A DNA stretch of 64,000 bases from Siphonodentalium dalli (GCA_032622095.1 CP136066.1:45467911-45531910), one strand, 5' to 3'; positions 46,712-58,242 are shown, counted from the first letter of the stretch. Numbers and translations are program-made. Notes: generated from the sequence alone by a model not told the origin.

Positions 46712-48700
46712 GAGACACGACACAAGATGTCACAAGAGAGAAGCCAAGTGTCAACGATTGGTGTGCGTTTGTACTCTATCTAATAGACCATGCATAGGAG
46801 GCTTTTATTGACGATTTATTTTTATGTTTGAAAAAAACTGATTCATTCTATAGCAGGGACGTTGTCAGTGGTATTTGGTACCAATACTCTGGGGTAAAAG
46901 TTTTTTCTTAGCCGGAAATTGAAATGTTGAGATTTGAGAGTAAGCAGTGTTCTTATCTTGTAAAATCAACACACGAAACATTCGATGTAAATAGGAGATC
47001 GATTAGAACTTTTACTCGTCATTATAACATGACGATGTAGAGACATCTAGTGGGTTCAATCGTTATAATATCTCACAATCATGCCGTAGATTTATAACAT
47101 ACACGTCCTCAATGTAATGTGAGTTCCGATGGCATAGAATATATTCTTATTTACGAAGTGGTTACATTTCTTGTTTCGACTCGTGTCGTGTCACAAACAA
47201 TTCTAAAGTCGGTGGACAAAAAAAACAACAAACTATAAAAAAAAAAAAAAAAAAAAAAAAAACTAATATAAAAATAAAATTTAAATAAAATAAAACGTTC
47301 GAAACCGACTGAATACAGTTTCCTCAGCTTATTTACATAACAATGTATCCTAACTGATACATGGTAAGCATACATGTAGTGTTTATGATCACGCGACAAC
47401 ACAACAGTAGAGTATCATGACACGTCCCTGTCGAATAGAGAGTACCTCTATGGTACAACCTTACTGAGCCTCCTGGACTTGACATCCATTGACGCACGTT
47501 ATCCAGCGTGTACCACACATTCATGGAGCCTTGCTTGCGCTCATGGTGCCCTGGAACACGCAAGAAGTTAGAAGAAAATGTGACACATTGGCTCTTAGTG
47601 TTTGCTGTGTTAGTTTGGGGGTTGTTTGTTTTATTTTTAATTTGTTATTTGTTTTCAATTTGTGCGTGGGCGTGTGTATTTGTATTATATTTATTTTTGG
47701 GGTATTAAAATTCTTTGCATTTTCGATCTCTATCCAATGACTATCCAAGGGAGTTACCGTGAGTACATTAGAACACGAATCCCAATGTTCAAGGACATAT
47801 TATACCGACCATTAATTTAGTGTCGAATAATGTAATTAAAATAACCTTTGACAAAACATGTGAAGGAAATATGGTTAACGTAATCATGTCAGATCAATCC
47901 ATAATAATATCAACTGCATTTGAATAATACTTAACTTAAGAGAAACTGACAACATATGATTCCATATCGGTGCTCGGATAACATAAACTAGGTGTCATGC
48001 ATGGATTCGAGCATGGCGGTGCGTTACCTATATCGAAATGGACCTGATCGAAATTTCATTGGAGTTTCATGTTCATCTCTCGACGAATTTGATATCCTGT
48101 CCGACAAACACACAATCGAAAAGCTATTGTTGACACTACTGTCAAGAACCGTTTGCAAACATCCTAGCCCCACATTTTAAAAAGCGCGGCTACGTGCCTG
48201 AATTTTGGATCTGGTCTACCTTTTTGGCTTACCGTAGCATGTCATACATATACATGTATGAATGTTCTAGAAATTACAAACAAAGAATTGTCTTACCCAC
48301 CTAGCACCAGCACTTAAGCAAACAGCTACATCTCTACTTTGATTTAGGTTTGTTCATTAATAAATTCGGTTGGGGTGAATATAAAGCTTTCGTTTCACAC
48401 CGAAACGAGTCAGTAAACGATTTAACGAGTAAAAAACATAATTCAAAATCAGTAGCAAACGTGGAGTCCTTTCTTGGTGAGAATAAATGAGATTTGCGAT
48501 ATTAAACGGACATGGGTCATTTGATCCTCAAACATACGTCATGAATCTACTTTGCATACGTAATTTGGTATTAGAGACAACAGACACCATTCACATAATA
48601 AACTACGACAGATAATTATTACGAATAGCTATTTGTAGTCGTTATTATTTCGCACGGTCCAAAAATCTGTTCGCAGCATTGACGATAACGAGTCCGTGTG
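46712..48700. other. Downstream of the host gene, no gene recognised
   Basis: A 28-base A-tract lies at about 47237-47264, followed by AATAAA words near 47270-47290. These could be a processed-transcript tail or a distant polyadenylation region, but nothing upstream of them looks like a retrocopy. The remaining frames are short. Confidence 0.35.
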
Positions 48701-49535
48701 GGAGACAATCCTGCTTGCCACTCGCAGTAAGGGGATGATGGTTCTGCGTGCCGTAATTATTTTGTACTTAACTATGCTGTTATCAGGCCATAGCTTAGCA
48801 CTTTGTGTTTCGAAAGATTCTCGTGGTTTCACGACGACGAATGATATGATTGCCACTAATATATACAAATTAAGCCCACATGGCGGTTACATTTAAGGGC
48901 ATAATCTCAGAGTCATCTCACATGAAAAGCAGAGAAAAGATCGCGTTTTCAATATGATGTATTTGTGAGTTTTGTTGAAAATGCAAAACCGTAGTCGTAA
49001 CAACGGACAGGGAAAAATGACAAGGAATATAAAGAAAATTATAGTGACGTTGTACCCTATTCGAAATACATATCTGTTGTTGTTCATTATACGAAAGGTG
49101 TCTGATGTAAGGCGGTAAGTACACAACTTATCGTTATGCAGACAGCATAGATAGTCTGAAATCAACCTCCAAAGTTGCCGAAAATTATCAACTGTTTTCA
49201 AAAGCTCTAAATTTATGTTCATCATGTCAGGAATATTATACTGACCATGAAGTTGAAGTTCTCCGTAGTTTCATGCTGAATAAATACAAGTGCAGTTTGT
49301 GTTCGATTCTTAGTCTTTCAATGATATTACTATAAAGGCCGTATACACGTATTTCATGTATGTATTGGCCTTGTATTATTCACCGGAACCTCATCTTAAC
49401 CATTTATATACTGAATAGATTCTCCACTCAGTTATAAAAAATATTCATTGGAAAGGTTTTTTTTTGGAGGGATGTTAAGGTGATAGAAGCAGACGATTGA
49501 TAAATAACAGCGCACAATGAACCCGGTGTATTGAG

Positions 49536-49607
49536 GGAAATGTTTAGATAATAAGTTCAACAAGTTTACTGAATATGGTTTGTTGAACTTATTATCTGAA
49601 CATTTCC
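49536..49607. repeat. 72-bp hairpin with ~28-bp stem
   Basis: GGAAATGTTTAGATAATAAG(TTCAACA) is inverted as (TGTTGAA)CTTATTATCTGAACATTTCC with one mismatch, around a ~16-bp loop. One arm and its flank recur at 43421-43495. Confidence 0.75.
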
Positions 49608-49825
49608 TGTGGTATAACTACTCATCACATGATCCTTTAGTATATAAAAGGTTTAAGGTTTAATCAAAGCAGTCCTATATGGCCTCCAGGGATGTTATCA
49701 AATTTTAAAATTGGCAGAAAAGTATCAAAAATGTCACAAAATTTGCATAAAACTAGCAATGTTATCATATGTAGTAATAACACGATACTGGTATATGCTT
49801 TAAATATGATATATGGCACTTACTT

Positions 49826-50334
49826 ACCAACCAAAATCTGACTTTGTGCGCACATACAGACATACTAGTCAGATAATTTCCATAAGAGCAAGTATAATTT
49901 GATGTAGGAGAACTCCACAAGAAATGCGTTGTTGAGAAATACACATCGTTTAGAACAAAAAAGTATTTAGTTTCAATTTCCCGAAGTGAGGGTATGAGTT
50001 TTGACTCAACTTCAATGGAAAGTAAACAGGTATGTTTGGTACCGACTGTAGTGTCGTGTTTATACAGTAGGCCAAGTTCACTCAACCGCCCAAGTATACA
50101 ATTTAACATAGCCAACCTGGTCCAAATTCCAATCAGGATTAATCAAGTGATTGTTCAATGAATATCTACTGGCAGAAAGAAACTGAATACAGTCATATAT
50201 AGTCAAACATAGCTGTGTGATACCTGGTTGTGACATTTCAAATTTGAAACACTCACTTAAAACACATGAGAATAAAGTAATTATCTGTGGCATAATGTAT
50301 GGATTTCTCGACAAATCATTCCTCATAGAGTCCT
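49826..50334 (-). pseudogene. Putative coding exon, unrecognised, with a 1-nt frameshift
   Basis: On the minus strand an 80-residue frame (LSRNPYIMPQIITLFSCVL ... NPDWNLDQ) continues, after one extra G at about 50115, as LAMLNCILGRLSELGLLYKHD for another ~95 residues. It reaches SVCAHKVRFWL at a consensus donor GTAAGTAAG (GT at 49825). Complex, non-repetitive composition on both sides of the shift and the strong donor argue for genuine coding origin. No family is recognised. The 5' boundary is uncertain. GGGAG at 50327-50331 is a possible weak acceptor. It may be a decaying gene, a retained exon with a sequencing error, or part of a mobile element. Confidence 0.4.
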
Positions 50335-50684
50335 CCCAAATCAGGATTTACATTTATTTACGGAAATTGCTAAACTAAAAACTGTGGGTGCGCACAAAGT
50401 CGGATTTCAACTGGGAAGAAAGTATCATATGTTTCCAATAATGCAGTAAATAATGCATGTTTCGTTGTTCTTAACCACTTCTTTAAAGTTTGTGCCATTT
50501 TCCTTCTATTTTAAAATTGATCTAACTTGTTCTCGGAGTCCATATTGGAGTGGTTTTGTTAAACCTTAAGGCATATTGTGAACTTATTTGTGTACATAAA
50601 ACTAACATCTTAGTATAAATAAAAACTAGCCCCACTACACGGATGTAGCAATCAGCGGAGAATGTCGAATAGGGTAGGGTTATC

Positions 50685-50904
50685 TATTCCGCAGGTTCAT
50701 TATTCCGAAGGTTCGCTATTCCGAAGGTTTATAGTTCCGAACGTTTATAGTTCCGAACGTTTATAGTTCCGAAGGTTCCCTTTGGATGAGAGAACCCTCG
50801 GAATATCGAACCTTCGGAATAGCGAACCTTCGGAATATAGCGAACCTTCTGAACAGACAACCTTCGGAACAGTGAACCTTCGGAATAGCGGACCTTCGGA
50901 ATAG
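50685..50904. repeat. 18-20-bp array that inverts at its centre
   Basis: The left part repeats CTATTCCGAAGGTT(CG) and TATAGTTCCGAACGTT. The right part repeats the complement, CGAACCTTCGGAATA(G), about seven times. The switch is at about 50780-50795. The core CCTTCGGA is itself near-palindromic. Arg/Phe/Ser-rich frames here are artefacts. Confidence 0.85.
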
Positions 50905-51603
50905 AGACATGTTCCCTGTCGAATATTCCAATCCCATCGGCTGTGTACCAGAGAACACAACTCTCGAACTAGTGTAAAATAAACGTTTTTGGGGACGAAG
51001 ATTTGGGTTATAGCCAAAACACAATGATATCACCAACAGTTGTAACCGCATGTAAATCGTTGATAACAACGGCGCAGTGTTCTGCCTATTTGGATATCTG
51101 ATTTATGAAAATTTATGAAAACATAACTAATTTGGGCACTATTATTTGCTGAATGCTTTATTCTCTGATCAAAATATGACAATGATATCGAGAAATGGAA
51201 AGTATATACACAGAGGGTGGAGAAGAGGTACATAATGCATTATACACACAATATATTCACACACTAAGTGTTGTCATCACTAAATCCAGCATTCTGATTG
51301 GTCGGCGCCCACGTGGCTAGTTGCAGTTATTTCTCGGTGAATGCGGAACGGCTTATAACACCAAGCTCATAACACCATCGATACGTCATTGGGTTTGGAA
51401 AGACGAACGCGTAATGTTTTGGGCGCATTTGGACTCGCGCAGGATTGACTTAATACATCATCGGGTTTCAATATGAAGAGAAATTGTTCCTATTAACTTT
51501 TGCCAAGGGTGCTATTTGGGTATTTTGGGCTGTTTTTGTCACGATACACTTTTCGATTTAAATACATTTACAAAAGTGGCTTTTTCGCTAAATGTATATA
51601 AAT

Positions 51604-51760
51604 ATAAGGAGTAACTCTCATGTGGACTATTTTTATGGAGATGTAACCGTGAGGTAAGTGGTCATAACTTGTAAAACCCTTCGGGTTTTACACAAGTTAT
51701 GTCCACTTACCTCACGGTTACATCTCCATAAAAACAGTCCACATGACAGTTAATCCTTAT
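51604..51760. repeat. ~155-bp near-perfect palindrome
   Basis: The arms of about 75 bp are mirrored around AAAACCCTTCGGGTTTT. Landmarks are ATGTGGACTATTTTTATGGA, GATGTAACCGTGAGGTAAGT and their complements. Only a few mismatches are visible. It lies just outside the 3' end of the LINE. Confidence 0.85.
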
Positions 51761-51989
51761 ATACAGTGTTCTCCCGATTGACATGGCGCACGTTCATCAT
51801 CATTTTTATCATCATTATCATCAATTTCATTTTTACATTAGAGTCATCTTCATAATCATAATAACCATCATCATCTTCGTCATCGTCATAATCTTTATAT
51901 CTAACAGCAACAGTCTTAATACAACACTAAAAAACAACATCAACTCCAATAACAATAACAACAACAACACCAATAACATTAACTCTATA

Positions 51990-53705
51990 CTAATCACTTG
52001 TGTCCAGTTTAAGGTTTATCAGTCGAATGAACGAGCACAGTTTGCGAAGAGACGTTGCATCTTTCAAATTTAGTATGTCATCTAGAATATCAATAGTTGG
52101 GTGTTTTATACCTATATATTTCCTAAGCATGAGGCGATTTCTTGCCTCTTCAAAATATTCACATTCCATTAAGTAGTGAAATTCATCCCCAAGTTTACGT
52201 TTTTTACACATGGGGCACAATCTAGAAAATACGTTTGTTCCGTTCCAACGGCCTTTCTCTATTGGTAAGCGGTGGTTACTAGTACGAAATTGACATAGAG
52301 ATATTCTATTTTTTGTATCCAAACTATCCAAGTATATTTCAAAATTAATGTCATGCTTGAAAATTTTATAGGTGTTACCTCGATTAGAGTTTTCAATATC
52401 AGAAAACCACACATTACGGAATTGACTATTTAAATTGCACTTGAAGTATGGTACTAGTGTATCTGAACATGGAATATTTTCCATTTTCCAGAGATGGATC
52501 TGACCACAATTTGTCAGGATATCCTTTATTTTTTCTATCCACTGAAATTTTACTGACACAGATTCACATACATTCAGAGCTAGTAAATAAAGAGTTTTAC
52601 AAAATCTGCTTTGTTTCATATTCTTAATATTCATCCAGTATTTCAGAATGCGTAAATTAATTGTGTACTCAATCGGTAGTCTACCACTTTCACCATATAC
52701 CATATAATTAGGAGTCGATGACTTTAGATGGAGCACATGCTTTATAAATTTTCTGTGGATATTTTCAAATATTGCATTACTCCCTGAGCCCCATACTTCA
52801 CAACAATACAACATAATTGGTAAAACTTGGGCGTCAAACATTTCAAACATGTTTTTCACTGACAAGCAATGAATTCTTGATTTCGATATAATAGAGTACA
52901 TTGCCTTGGTTGCTTTATTCATCAAAGTTTTTTTCGCTAAAGAGTAGGTGCCCGATTTTGTGTGTATAATTCCAAGGTAATTAAAGCTCTTCACCACTTC
53001 AATTGTCTGACCTTTGAAAAGAAATGTCTTATTCTTTGGCAAGCTTCTTTTAGATATTAACATTATTTTAGTTTTCTCGGCATTTACAGTTAATTTCCAT
53101 TTCTCGCAGTAACTTTGGAAACTATTAAGTGCCTTTTGTAAATGTGTCGGTGTTTCAGCCATTAGTACCGTGTCATCTGCGTATAAGATAATGAATAGTT
53201 TGACATATGTCTGCAAGTGGGTTTCTATATCTCGTGACATTTTACACAGACCTTCAACGCCGTCTGATTTTAAGAAATCTTCAAGATCGTTCAGGTAAAG
53301 TGAGAACAGAAGGGGTGATAAGTTATCACCTTGTCGTACCCCAGATAAACATGGAAAATAATTGGACGTTTTATTACCCAAACGAACTTTCGATTTAATG
53401 TTTGTGTACATGCTTTTAATAACTGTGAGCAACTTCCCATTTATGTCATTTCTCAGGAGTTTGTACCATAGCCCTTGCCTCCATACCTTATCGAATGCTT
53501 TTTCAAAGTCAATAAAAGCGCAATAAAGATTCCGTTTAAGTGCCTTTGTAATTTCAGTTAGCATATGCAAAACAAAAATGTTATCTGTTGTAGAATAACC
53601 TTTTCTAAAACCCGTCTGGTTCTCACGGAGAACTTCATTTTCCTCAATATATGAGTACAATCTGTTTGACAGGATATTTGTAAACAGTTTTCCCAAACAG
53701 CTCAA
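51990..53705 (-). CDS. LINE ORF2: reverse transcriptase and C-terminal knuckle
   Basis: This open frame has 571 codons. Reverse-transcriptase landmarks are FRKGYSTTDNIF (~33-44), motif A FIDFEKAFDKVW (~64-75, catalytic Asp), SGVRQGDNLSPLLFSLYLND (~121-140), and the catalytic LYADD at ~174-178. FNYLGI follows in the thumb region. The C-terminus has CPMCKKRKLGDEFHYLMEC at ~497-515, the knuckle typical of this LINE group. The polymerase copies the element RNA into nicked chromosomal DNA. The frame continues upstream beyond a single TAA at about 53805 (KKEDPKNYRPITLL just before the first Met used here), so the Met is not the true start. Both catalytic Asp of YADD are present. Confidence 0.9.
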   Translation of the reverse strand: MSCLGKLFTNILSNRLYSYIEENEVLRENQTGFRKGYSTTDNIFVLHMLTEITKALKRNLYCAFIDFEKAFDKVWRQGLWYKLLRNDINGKLLTVIKSMYTNIKSKVRLGNKTSNYFPCLSGVRQGDNLSPLLFSLYLNDLEDFLKSDGVEGLCKMSRDIETHLQTYVKLFIILYADDTVLMAETPTHLQKALNSFQSYCEKWKLTVNAEKTKIMLISKRSLPKNKTFLFKGQTIEVVKSFNYLGIIHTKSGTYSLAKKTLMNKATKAMYSIISKSRIHCLSVKNMFEMFDAQVLPIMLYCCEVWGSGSNAIFENIHRKFIKHVLHLKSSTPNYMVYGESGRLPIEYTINLRILKYWMNIKNMKQSRFCKTLYLLALNVCESVSVKFQWIEKIKDILTNCGQIHLWKMENIPCSDTLVPYFKCNLNSQFRNVWFSDIENSNRGNTYKIFKHDINFEIYLDSLDTKNRISLCQFRTSNHRLPIEKGRWNGTNVFSRLCPMCKKRKLGDEFHYLMECEYFEEARNRLMLRKYIGIKHPTIDILDDILNLKDATSLRKLCSFIRLINLKLDTSD

Positions 53706-53807
53706 AAGGGTGATTGGCCTATAGTTTTTAGGGTCTTCTTTTTTACCTTTGTTCTTGTAGAGTGGTATAATAGTGCCAACCCCCCATGTGTCTGGTACAC
53801 AACCTGA

Positions 53808-54203
53808 TTAAAAAATTAAATTAAATATATTGCAATATATGTCTATAAGTGTGTCAGAGGATGCCTTAATATGTTCATTTAGAATTCCATCGTCACCGGG
53901 GGACTTATTGTTTTTTAAACTCTTTATAGCTGTCATAACTTCTTCCCTACTTATCGATCGGTTCAGTTGGTCATTTATGTTACTTGTATCCATGTTCATA
54001 CATATATCTACATGTAGGTCGTTTGTAATTGATTCCGAATTTATTAACCGGAAGTGTTCTTCAAATTTCTCTATTTTTACTTTGCTACTTATTGTTACAT
54101 TTTTCTTATTAACTGTAGACCAGAATTTCCTTGTATTCTCTAATTTTAATTTTGATAATTCGCATGTAATATTCCCCCTGTGTATTGCTATTGCATTATC
54201 CAT
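53808..54203 (-). pseudogene. LINE ORF2: start of the polymerase region
   Basis: These 131 residues contain EEVMTAIKSLKNNKSPGDDG, the conserved fingers segment preceding reverse-transcriptase motif 1. The piece is in the same frame as 51990-53705, separated from it by one TAA. It is joined to the endonuclease piece upstream only through a frameshift near 54220. Confidence 0.8.
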
Positions 54204-54211
54204 TTCGCGTT

Positions 54212-55159
54212 TTAATTCCTAGCCGATTCACGCATTAGTTTTCTTGAACAATCGTTTTGATATTGATTATGGTATCTCTCAGCTTTGCGGTAATCTTTAC
54301 GCGCTTTCCAGCATGATGAATTAAACCAAGGCTTGTTATCCTTTTTTCGTGACTTCGGCTTATTAATGGGGGATCCGAATGTATCAGTTGACGATTTATG
54401 AAGAATGCGGGATATCCTGCCCACAATTTCATTAACTTCTGCATTATTAGTCGCAGAGTGAGGTCTATTTAACAAAGATCGTACTTCTAATATTTCCACT
54501 GGATCGAGATTCCATATAAACTCGGTCGTTTTGGACGGATACCATTTAGGTATACTATGAGTATGAGATTCCTCTTCACACAAATTAGTACTTGAATCCA
54601 AATAAATTGATATTTCAGTTGTAATAGATTTGTGCACGTCTGAAAACAATTTGTTTGCCTCACCGACTATAAAATCAATGGCCATGGGTAGTGCATTTAG
54701 GGAACATAGCATATAGTCTACAACTGATGCGTCTCGACATGTAAGAGATCCAATTTCCCGGTCAGTTCCCAGTCTTCCATTTAAAATTAACAGGTCGTTG
54801 TGCTGACAAGAGCTCAGTAATTGATGGCCAAAATTATTTGTCGTGTTGTCCATACTATGCCTCTTTAAGGGTAGACCACAATTCTCTAACACCATTTCGG
54901 CAGTTAAGTTTTGGTTATCGTAAATACCATTATCATTTTCATCAATCAGAATATAGTCTATTTTTTCTGAGGTACGTGCATTAAAATCGCCAGTTAAAAA
55001 AATATTATCATATCCTTGTCTCATTTTCAAAATGTCGGTGTCAAGTTCACTAAAAGCTGAATTCGATGAATATCTCGTTATTCGGGTGGAACATAAACAG
55101 CTCCCAATATAATTTTGACACCGCACTGCTGTATTTCCACCCAGTGCACATATTGGCAA
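54212..55159 (-). pseudogene. LINE ORF2: endonuclease, C-terminal part
   Basis: The APE-type motifs are FLTGDFNART, SVVDYML and SDVHKSI, which carry the catalytic Asp/Asn and His positions. A linker follows, with KPWFNSSCWKARKDYRKAERY near the end, the usual segment before the polymerase in this LINE group. Its frame differs from both neighbours, so frameshifts lie near 55100 and 54220. Confidence 0.8.
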
Positions 55160-55758
55160 TCTGTCTGCAATATATGTGTAGATGACGCTAATTCGGATTT
55201 AACGCCGATAATAATTCCACCAGATTTTACCCGGGAGAGTTTCGTGCGATTTTTCATATATAGGGCAAAACCTGGTAATACTAGATTATCGCAATCATCT
55301 GTCTTCGTTTCCGATAGACAGAGTATATCGTGATTCATGCACATAGTTTGGAATTCTGGGTAGGCTATTTTTTTTCTAATTCCACAAACATTTAAACTTA
55401 ATATTTTGATGCCACGTTTGCGAACATTATCGACATGAGTCGTTTTTTGCACAACCATATCATTATCTCGATCAGTACTAGGACTCGTAGTAGAGTTATC
55501 TCCACTTCCAGGTGTGTCGGTATTTTGATCATTGTTCGCATTGTCCAAATTTTCATAATACAGTATTCGGTCGTATATATCATTATATTCTCGGTCTTCC
55601 TCGCTTTCCGGATATAATGTTCCATATGCTTCGTGTAATACCTCCGAAAAATATCCTATTGTCTGCCCGGTGTTTTTAACAGGGCTATAATCACGATAAT
55701 AGTTTTCATAATTAATATCATCATCCTCATTAATATCATCATCGTTGGTACAAAAATC

Positions 55759-55792
<34 letters not shown>

Positions 55793-56250
55793 CAACCATT
55801 ATCATCATCATCACAATCATCATCATCGTCATCATCGTCAGTATAAAAATCATCATCATCATCGGCATCAACCTCATCATCGTCGTCGGCGTCATCATCA
55901 TCATCATCACCACCATCATCATCAACATCAGTAGCATCGCCATCAATATAGTCATTAAGTACATTTATATCGTCATCACAATTTAACAAATACATATAAC
56001 AATAATTATCACCGACGGCTCGAGCTCGCATGGGTAGAACATCGCCGGTGCCATTAAATTTGTTATAGGGAAAATCTAAACATGGGTTTTGATTTACGTT
56101 TGTGGGTTCGGTTACACCATAGTGATACTGATCATATAACACACTTTGTGCTAACATTTGTCTACTCTCTGTCATCACGTCGGATAAATTACGAGAACCA
56201 TCTTTATTGATAGTATTTCGACTACGATTATGAATAGGTATCTTTTCCAT
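55078..56250 (-). pseudogene. LINE ORF2: Asp-rich region and endonuclease N-terminal part
   Basis: Residues ~98-185 are an Asp-dominated low-complexity stretch encoded by GAT repeats (about 55690-55970). The endonuclease starts at about residue 283 with KILSLNVCGIRKK and continues through LCLSETKTDD (metal-binding Glu), GGIIIGV and ILGAVYVPPE. An acidic insert of this size before the endonuclease is unusual. It may simply be a trinucleotide expansion in an inactive copy. Confidence 0.8.
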
Positions 56251-56885
56251 CGAGAACTATCTTCATAATCAATTGGCTGAATAGGATTAACATCAGCTGA
56301 AACCGTATGATTATTATGGTAAGTATTCACATCAGCTGAAACCGTCTGCATATTATGGTAAGTATTGCCGTCAGACCATTCAAGATCTAATTCACAATGA
56401 AACGAGGAATGCCCAACACGATACGCGCCTGTCGTGAGATTACTGTTAACTTGAGTTGGTGGTAGCTTATGTGAACAGCTCGTAGAATATTCGGTGCATG
56501 GGTGATTTTCAATAAGGTCACCGGTCGGCCGAAATGAACACTCATGTTTGTCATGTGTAACGGGACTACTGTCTTCGGATTGCTCGGTCACATTTGTGAT
56601 AATCATTTGTGAATCAACTGATGAGTGACTCTGCTCGTTGGTCACGTTACACTGGCTAAGATTGATACTAAATTGATTAACAGTATGATTTTGAGATTGC
56701 ACAATGCAATAACCAGGCGCAAATTGATTGAGCGGTGTTGTCATATGATTGTGACCGTAGTGTGTGACAACTAACTGTTCGTTATCTAGCGTATGTTGGG
56801 CATTCGTGCAAGTAGCATTGTTATCAGAGTAAGGTTCAGATGACAACATATGTGTCCGACACCTGGATAAGTTAAAGTCATACAC
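56175..56885 (-). pseudogene. LINE ORF2: N-terminal extension of unknown function
   Basis: The 236-codon frame starts 16 bp after the ORF1 stop and runs into the frame of 55078-56250 through a frameshift near 56250. It is rich in Ser, Thr, Asn and His. Two near-identical 14-residue repeats read NTYHN(M/N)(Q/H)TVSADVN. No domain is recognised. Confidence 0.55.
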
Positions 56886-56900
56886 AGGAATAAATTCACA

Positions 56901-58208
56901 TCATGAAGTGACTCTAACATTTTTGTTCTGTTCTGACGGTGGCGTGAAATGATCAGGCCCCCTTTTTCCTGCCTTTGAAATGTCGCCTGCAGAGCTTTCT
57001 GTGCTTGGCAAGGTAGAATTTAGAACATTAGAAAGTCTTTCCACCCCTTTCGCACTCAGGTGTACACCATCGGTCTCATCTTTGTACATAGTTTTTACAA
57101 TATAACCGTCTTTTAAGAATAAACAGTCGGTATCTGTGTAAAAGTATCTATCAGTGTTGTCACAGTGAGTGTTCATATACTCATTTAATACTGCTGCTGC
57201 CATATTGTAGGTATGGTTTTTGCCACCCGCTAATTTCCTTGGAGGGATACTGCAGATATTGACTTCCGCATTTGGGAATGTTTTCTCAAGTTTGTCCTGG
57301 GCTTTATTGAACCAGAATGTTATTCGCTTTGTATCGCCTCTGTGGTGCGTGATGTCGTTTGTACCGAGGTGAACAACGAGCGACAATATTTCCTCTGGGT
57401 TCACATCACTGAAGCTTTTAGCTTTACCGATGAGTTTGTCCACGAACTCATATGAGGCACCTGACTGCGAAACAACACGGGCATTAGGTTTGTCGACATG
57501 TACATCTCTGCAGTTACTTGCACCGATGACTAGTGCGTCTATTTTGTGCTTGGTCTCCGTTATGGGTGACTGACTCGCCGGATCTTCACCGATAATCTCC
57601 GTTGACTGATTTCTCGGATACATAGGTTCTCGACGATTGGTTACCGGCGTGTAATTGGCACTTTGTGGGCGTTGCTGGTAATCACCTAACTGCGTGTACC
57701 CTGGTTGGTAATTGTGAGGTGGCGGTGCGTAATCTTCACGTGGGCGTGGCTCTTGTCTGCTTCTGTAAGTATACTGCTCGTTTACGTAATCAGAAGATGG
57801 TCCGTAGTTTGCACTGGGTGGGCGTGAGTTGTGTTGTCCTTGGCTGCCAAACGGTTCATTTCCAGGGAAATATTGATTTGGACGCTCACGCATCAGACAC
57901 ATGTTAGATTTGTGTCCAGAATTTCGACAGATTCGGCATCTAACGGGTTCTTTGCATTCATGCGAATATTGATCACCACTAGCCAGACAGTTGCCACAAA
58001 AGCGATTAGCCAATCTGCTCTCGTCACATATCTCACTTTGCAAGTGTGAGTTCGAACAATGAGTACAGTCAATCTTTGTCATATCAGAGAATACTCGAAG
58101 TTCAAGGTCATTAACAACAATAACATTAGGAATTTCCTTGCAATTTTTGATATGTACAACCCTTGTCCCATTTTCAACTGTTCTGTCCCTGAATGTCATC
58201 CTTTTCAT
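56901..58208 (-). CDS. LINE ORF1: zinc knuckles and SGNH esterase
   Basis: This open frame has 435 codons. Residues ~48-104 hold three cysteine clusters, the last being a canonical knuckle, CRICRNSGHKSNMC (C-x2-C-x4-H-x4-C), for RNA binding. A Pro/Tyr/Gln-rich linker follows. From about 224 there is an SGNH-hydrolase fold: block I VIGASN (229-231 GAS), block III HLGTND (282-285), and block V DGVHLS (380-383, Asp and His). The nucleophile motif is GAS rather than the usual GDS. In CR1/L2-type elements this esterase sits in ORF1, and its role in transposition is unclear. The real N-terminus lies in the 58243-58551 frame, because the text just before this Met (DFLDSLSSYGDVLAIT) continues the RRM-like domain. 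Confidence 0.85.
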   Translation of the reverse strand: MKRMTFRDRTVENGTRVVHIKNCKEIPNVIVVNDLELRVFSDMTKIDCTHCSNSHLQSEICDESRLANRFCGNCLASGDQYSHECKEPVRCRICRNSGHKSNMCLMRERPNQYFPGNEPFGSQGQHNSRPPSANYGPSSDYVNEQYTYRSRQEPRPREDYAPPPHNYQPGYTQLGDYQQRPQSANYTPVTNRREPMYPRNQSTEIIGEDPASQSPITETKHKIDALVIGASNCRDVHVDKPNARVVSQSGASYEFVDKLIGKAKSFSDVNPEEILSLVVHLGTNDITHHRGDTKRITFWFNKAQDKLEKTFPNAEVNICSIPPRKLAGGKNHTYNMAAAVLNEYMNTHCDNTDRYFYTDTDCLFLKDGYIVKTMYKDETDGVHLSAKGVERLSNVLNSTLPSTESSAGDISKAGKRGPDHFTPPSEQNKNVRVTS

Positions 58209-58242
58209 GGTAATTGCAAGGACATCCCCATATGACGACAGG

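Noticed and set aside
47237-47290. 28-base A-tract plus AATAAA words as a retrocopy tail
   Set aside because: No coding or SINE-like sequence precedes it, and no target duplication was found.
48735-48893. Short frame with a signal-peptide-like start (MMVLRAVIILYLTMLLSGHS)
   Set aside because: No donor site or recognisable domain follows within the frame. A hydrophobic start alone is weak in AT-rich DNA.
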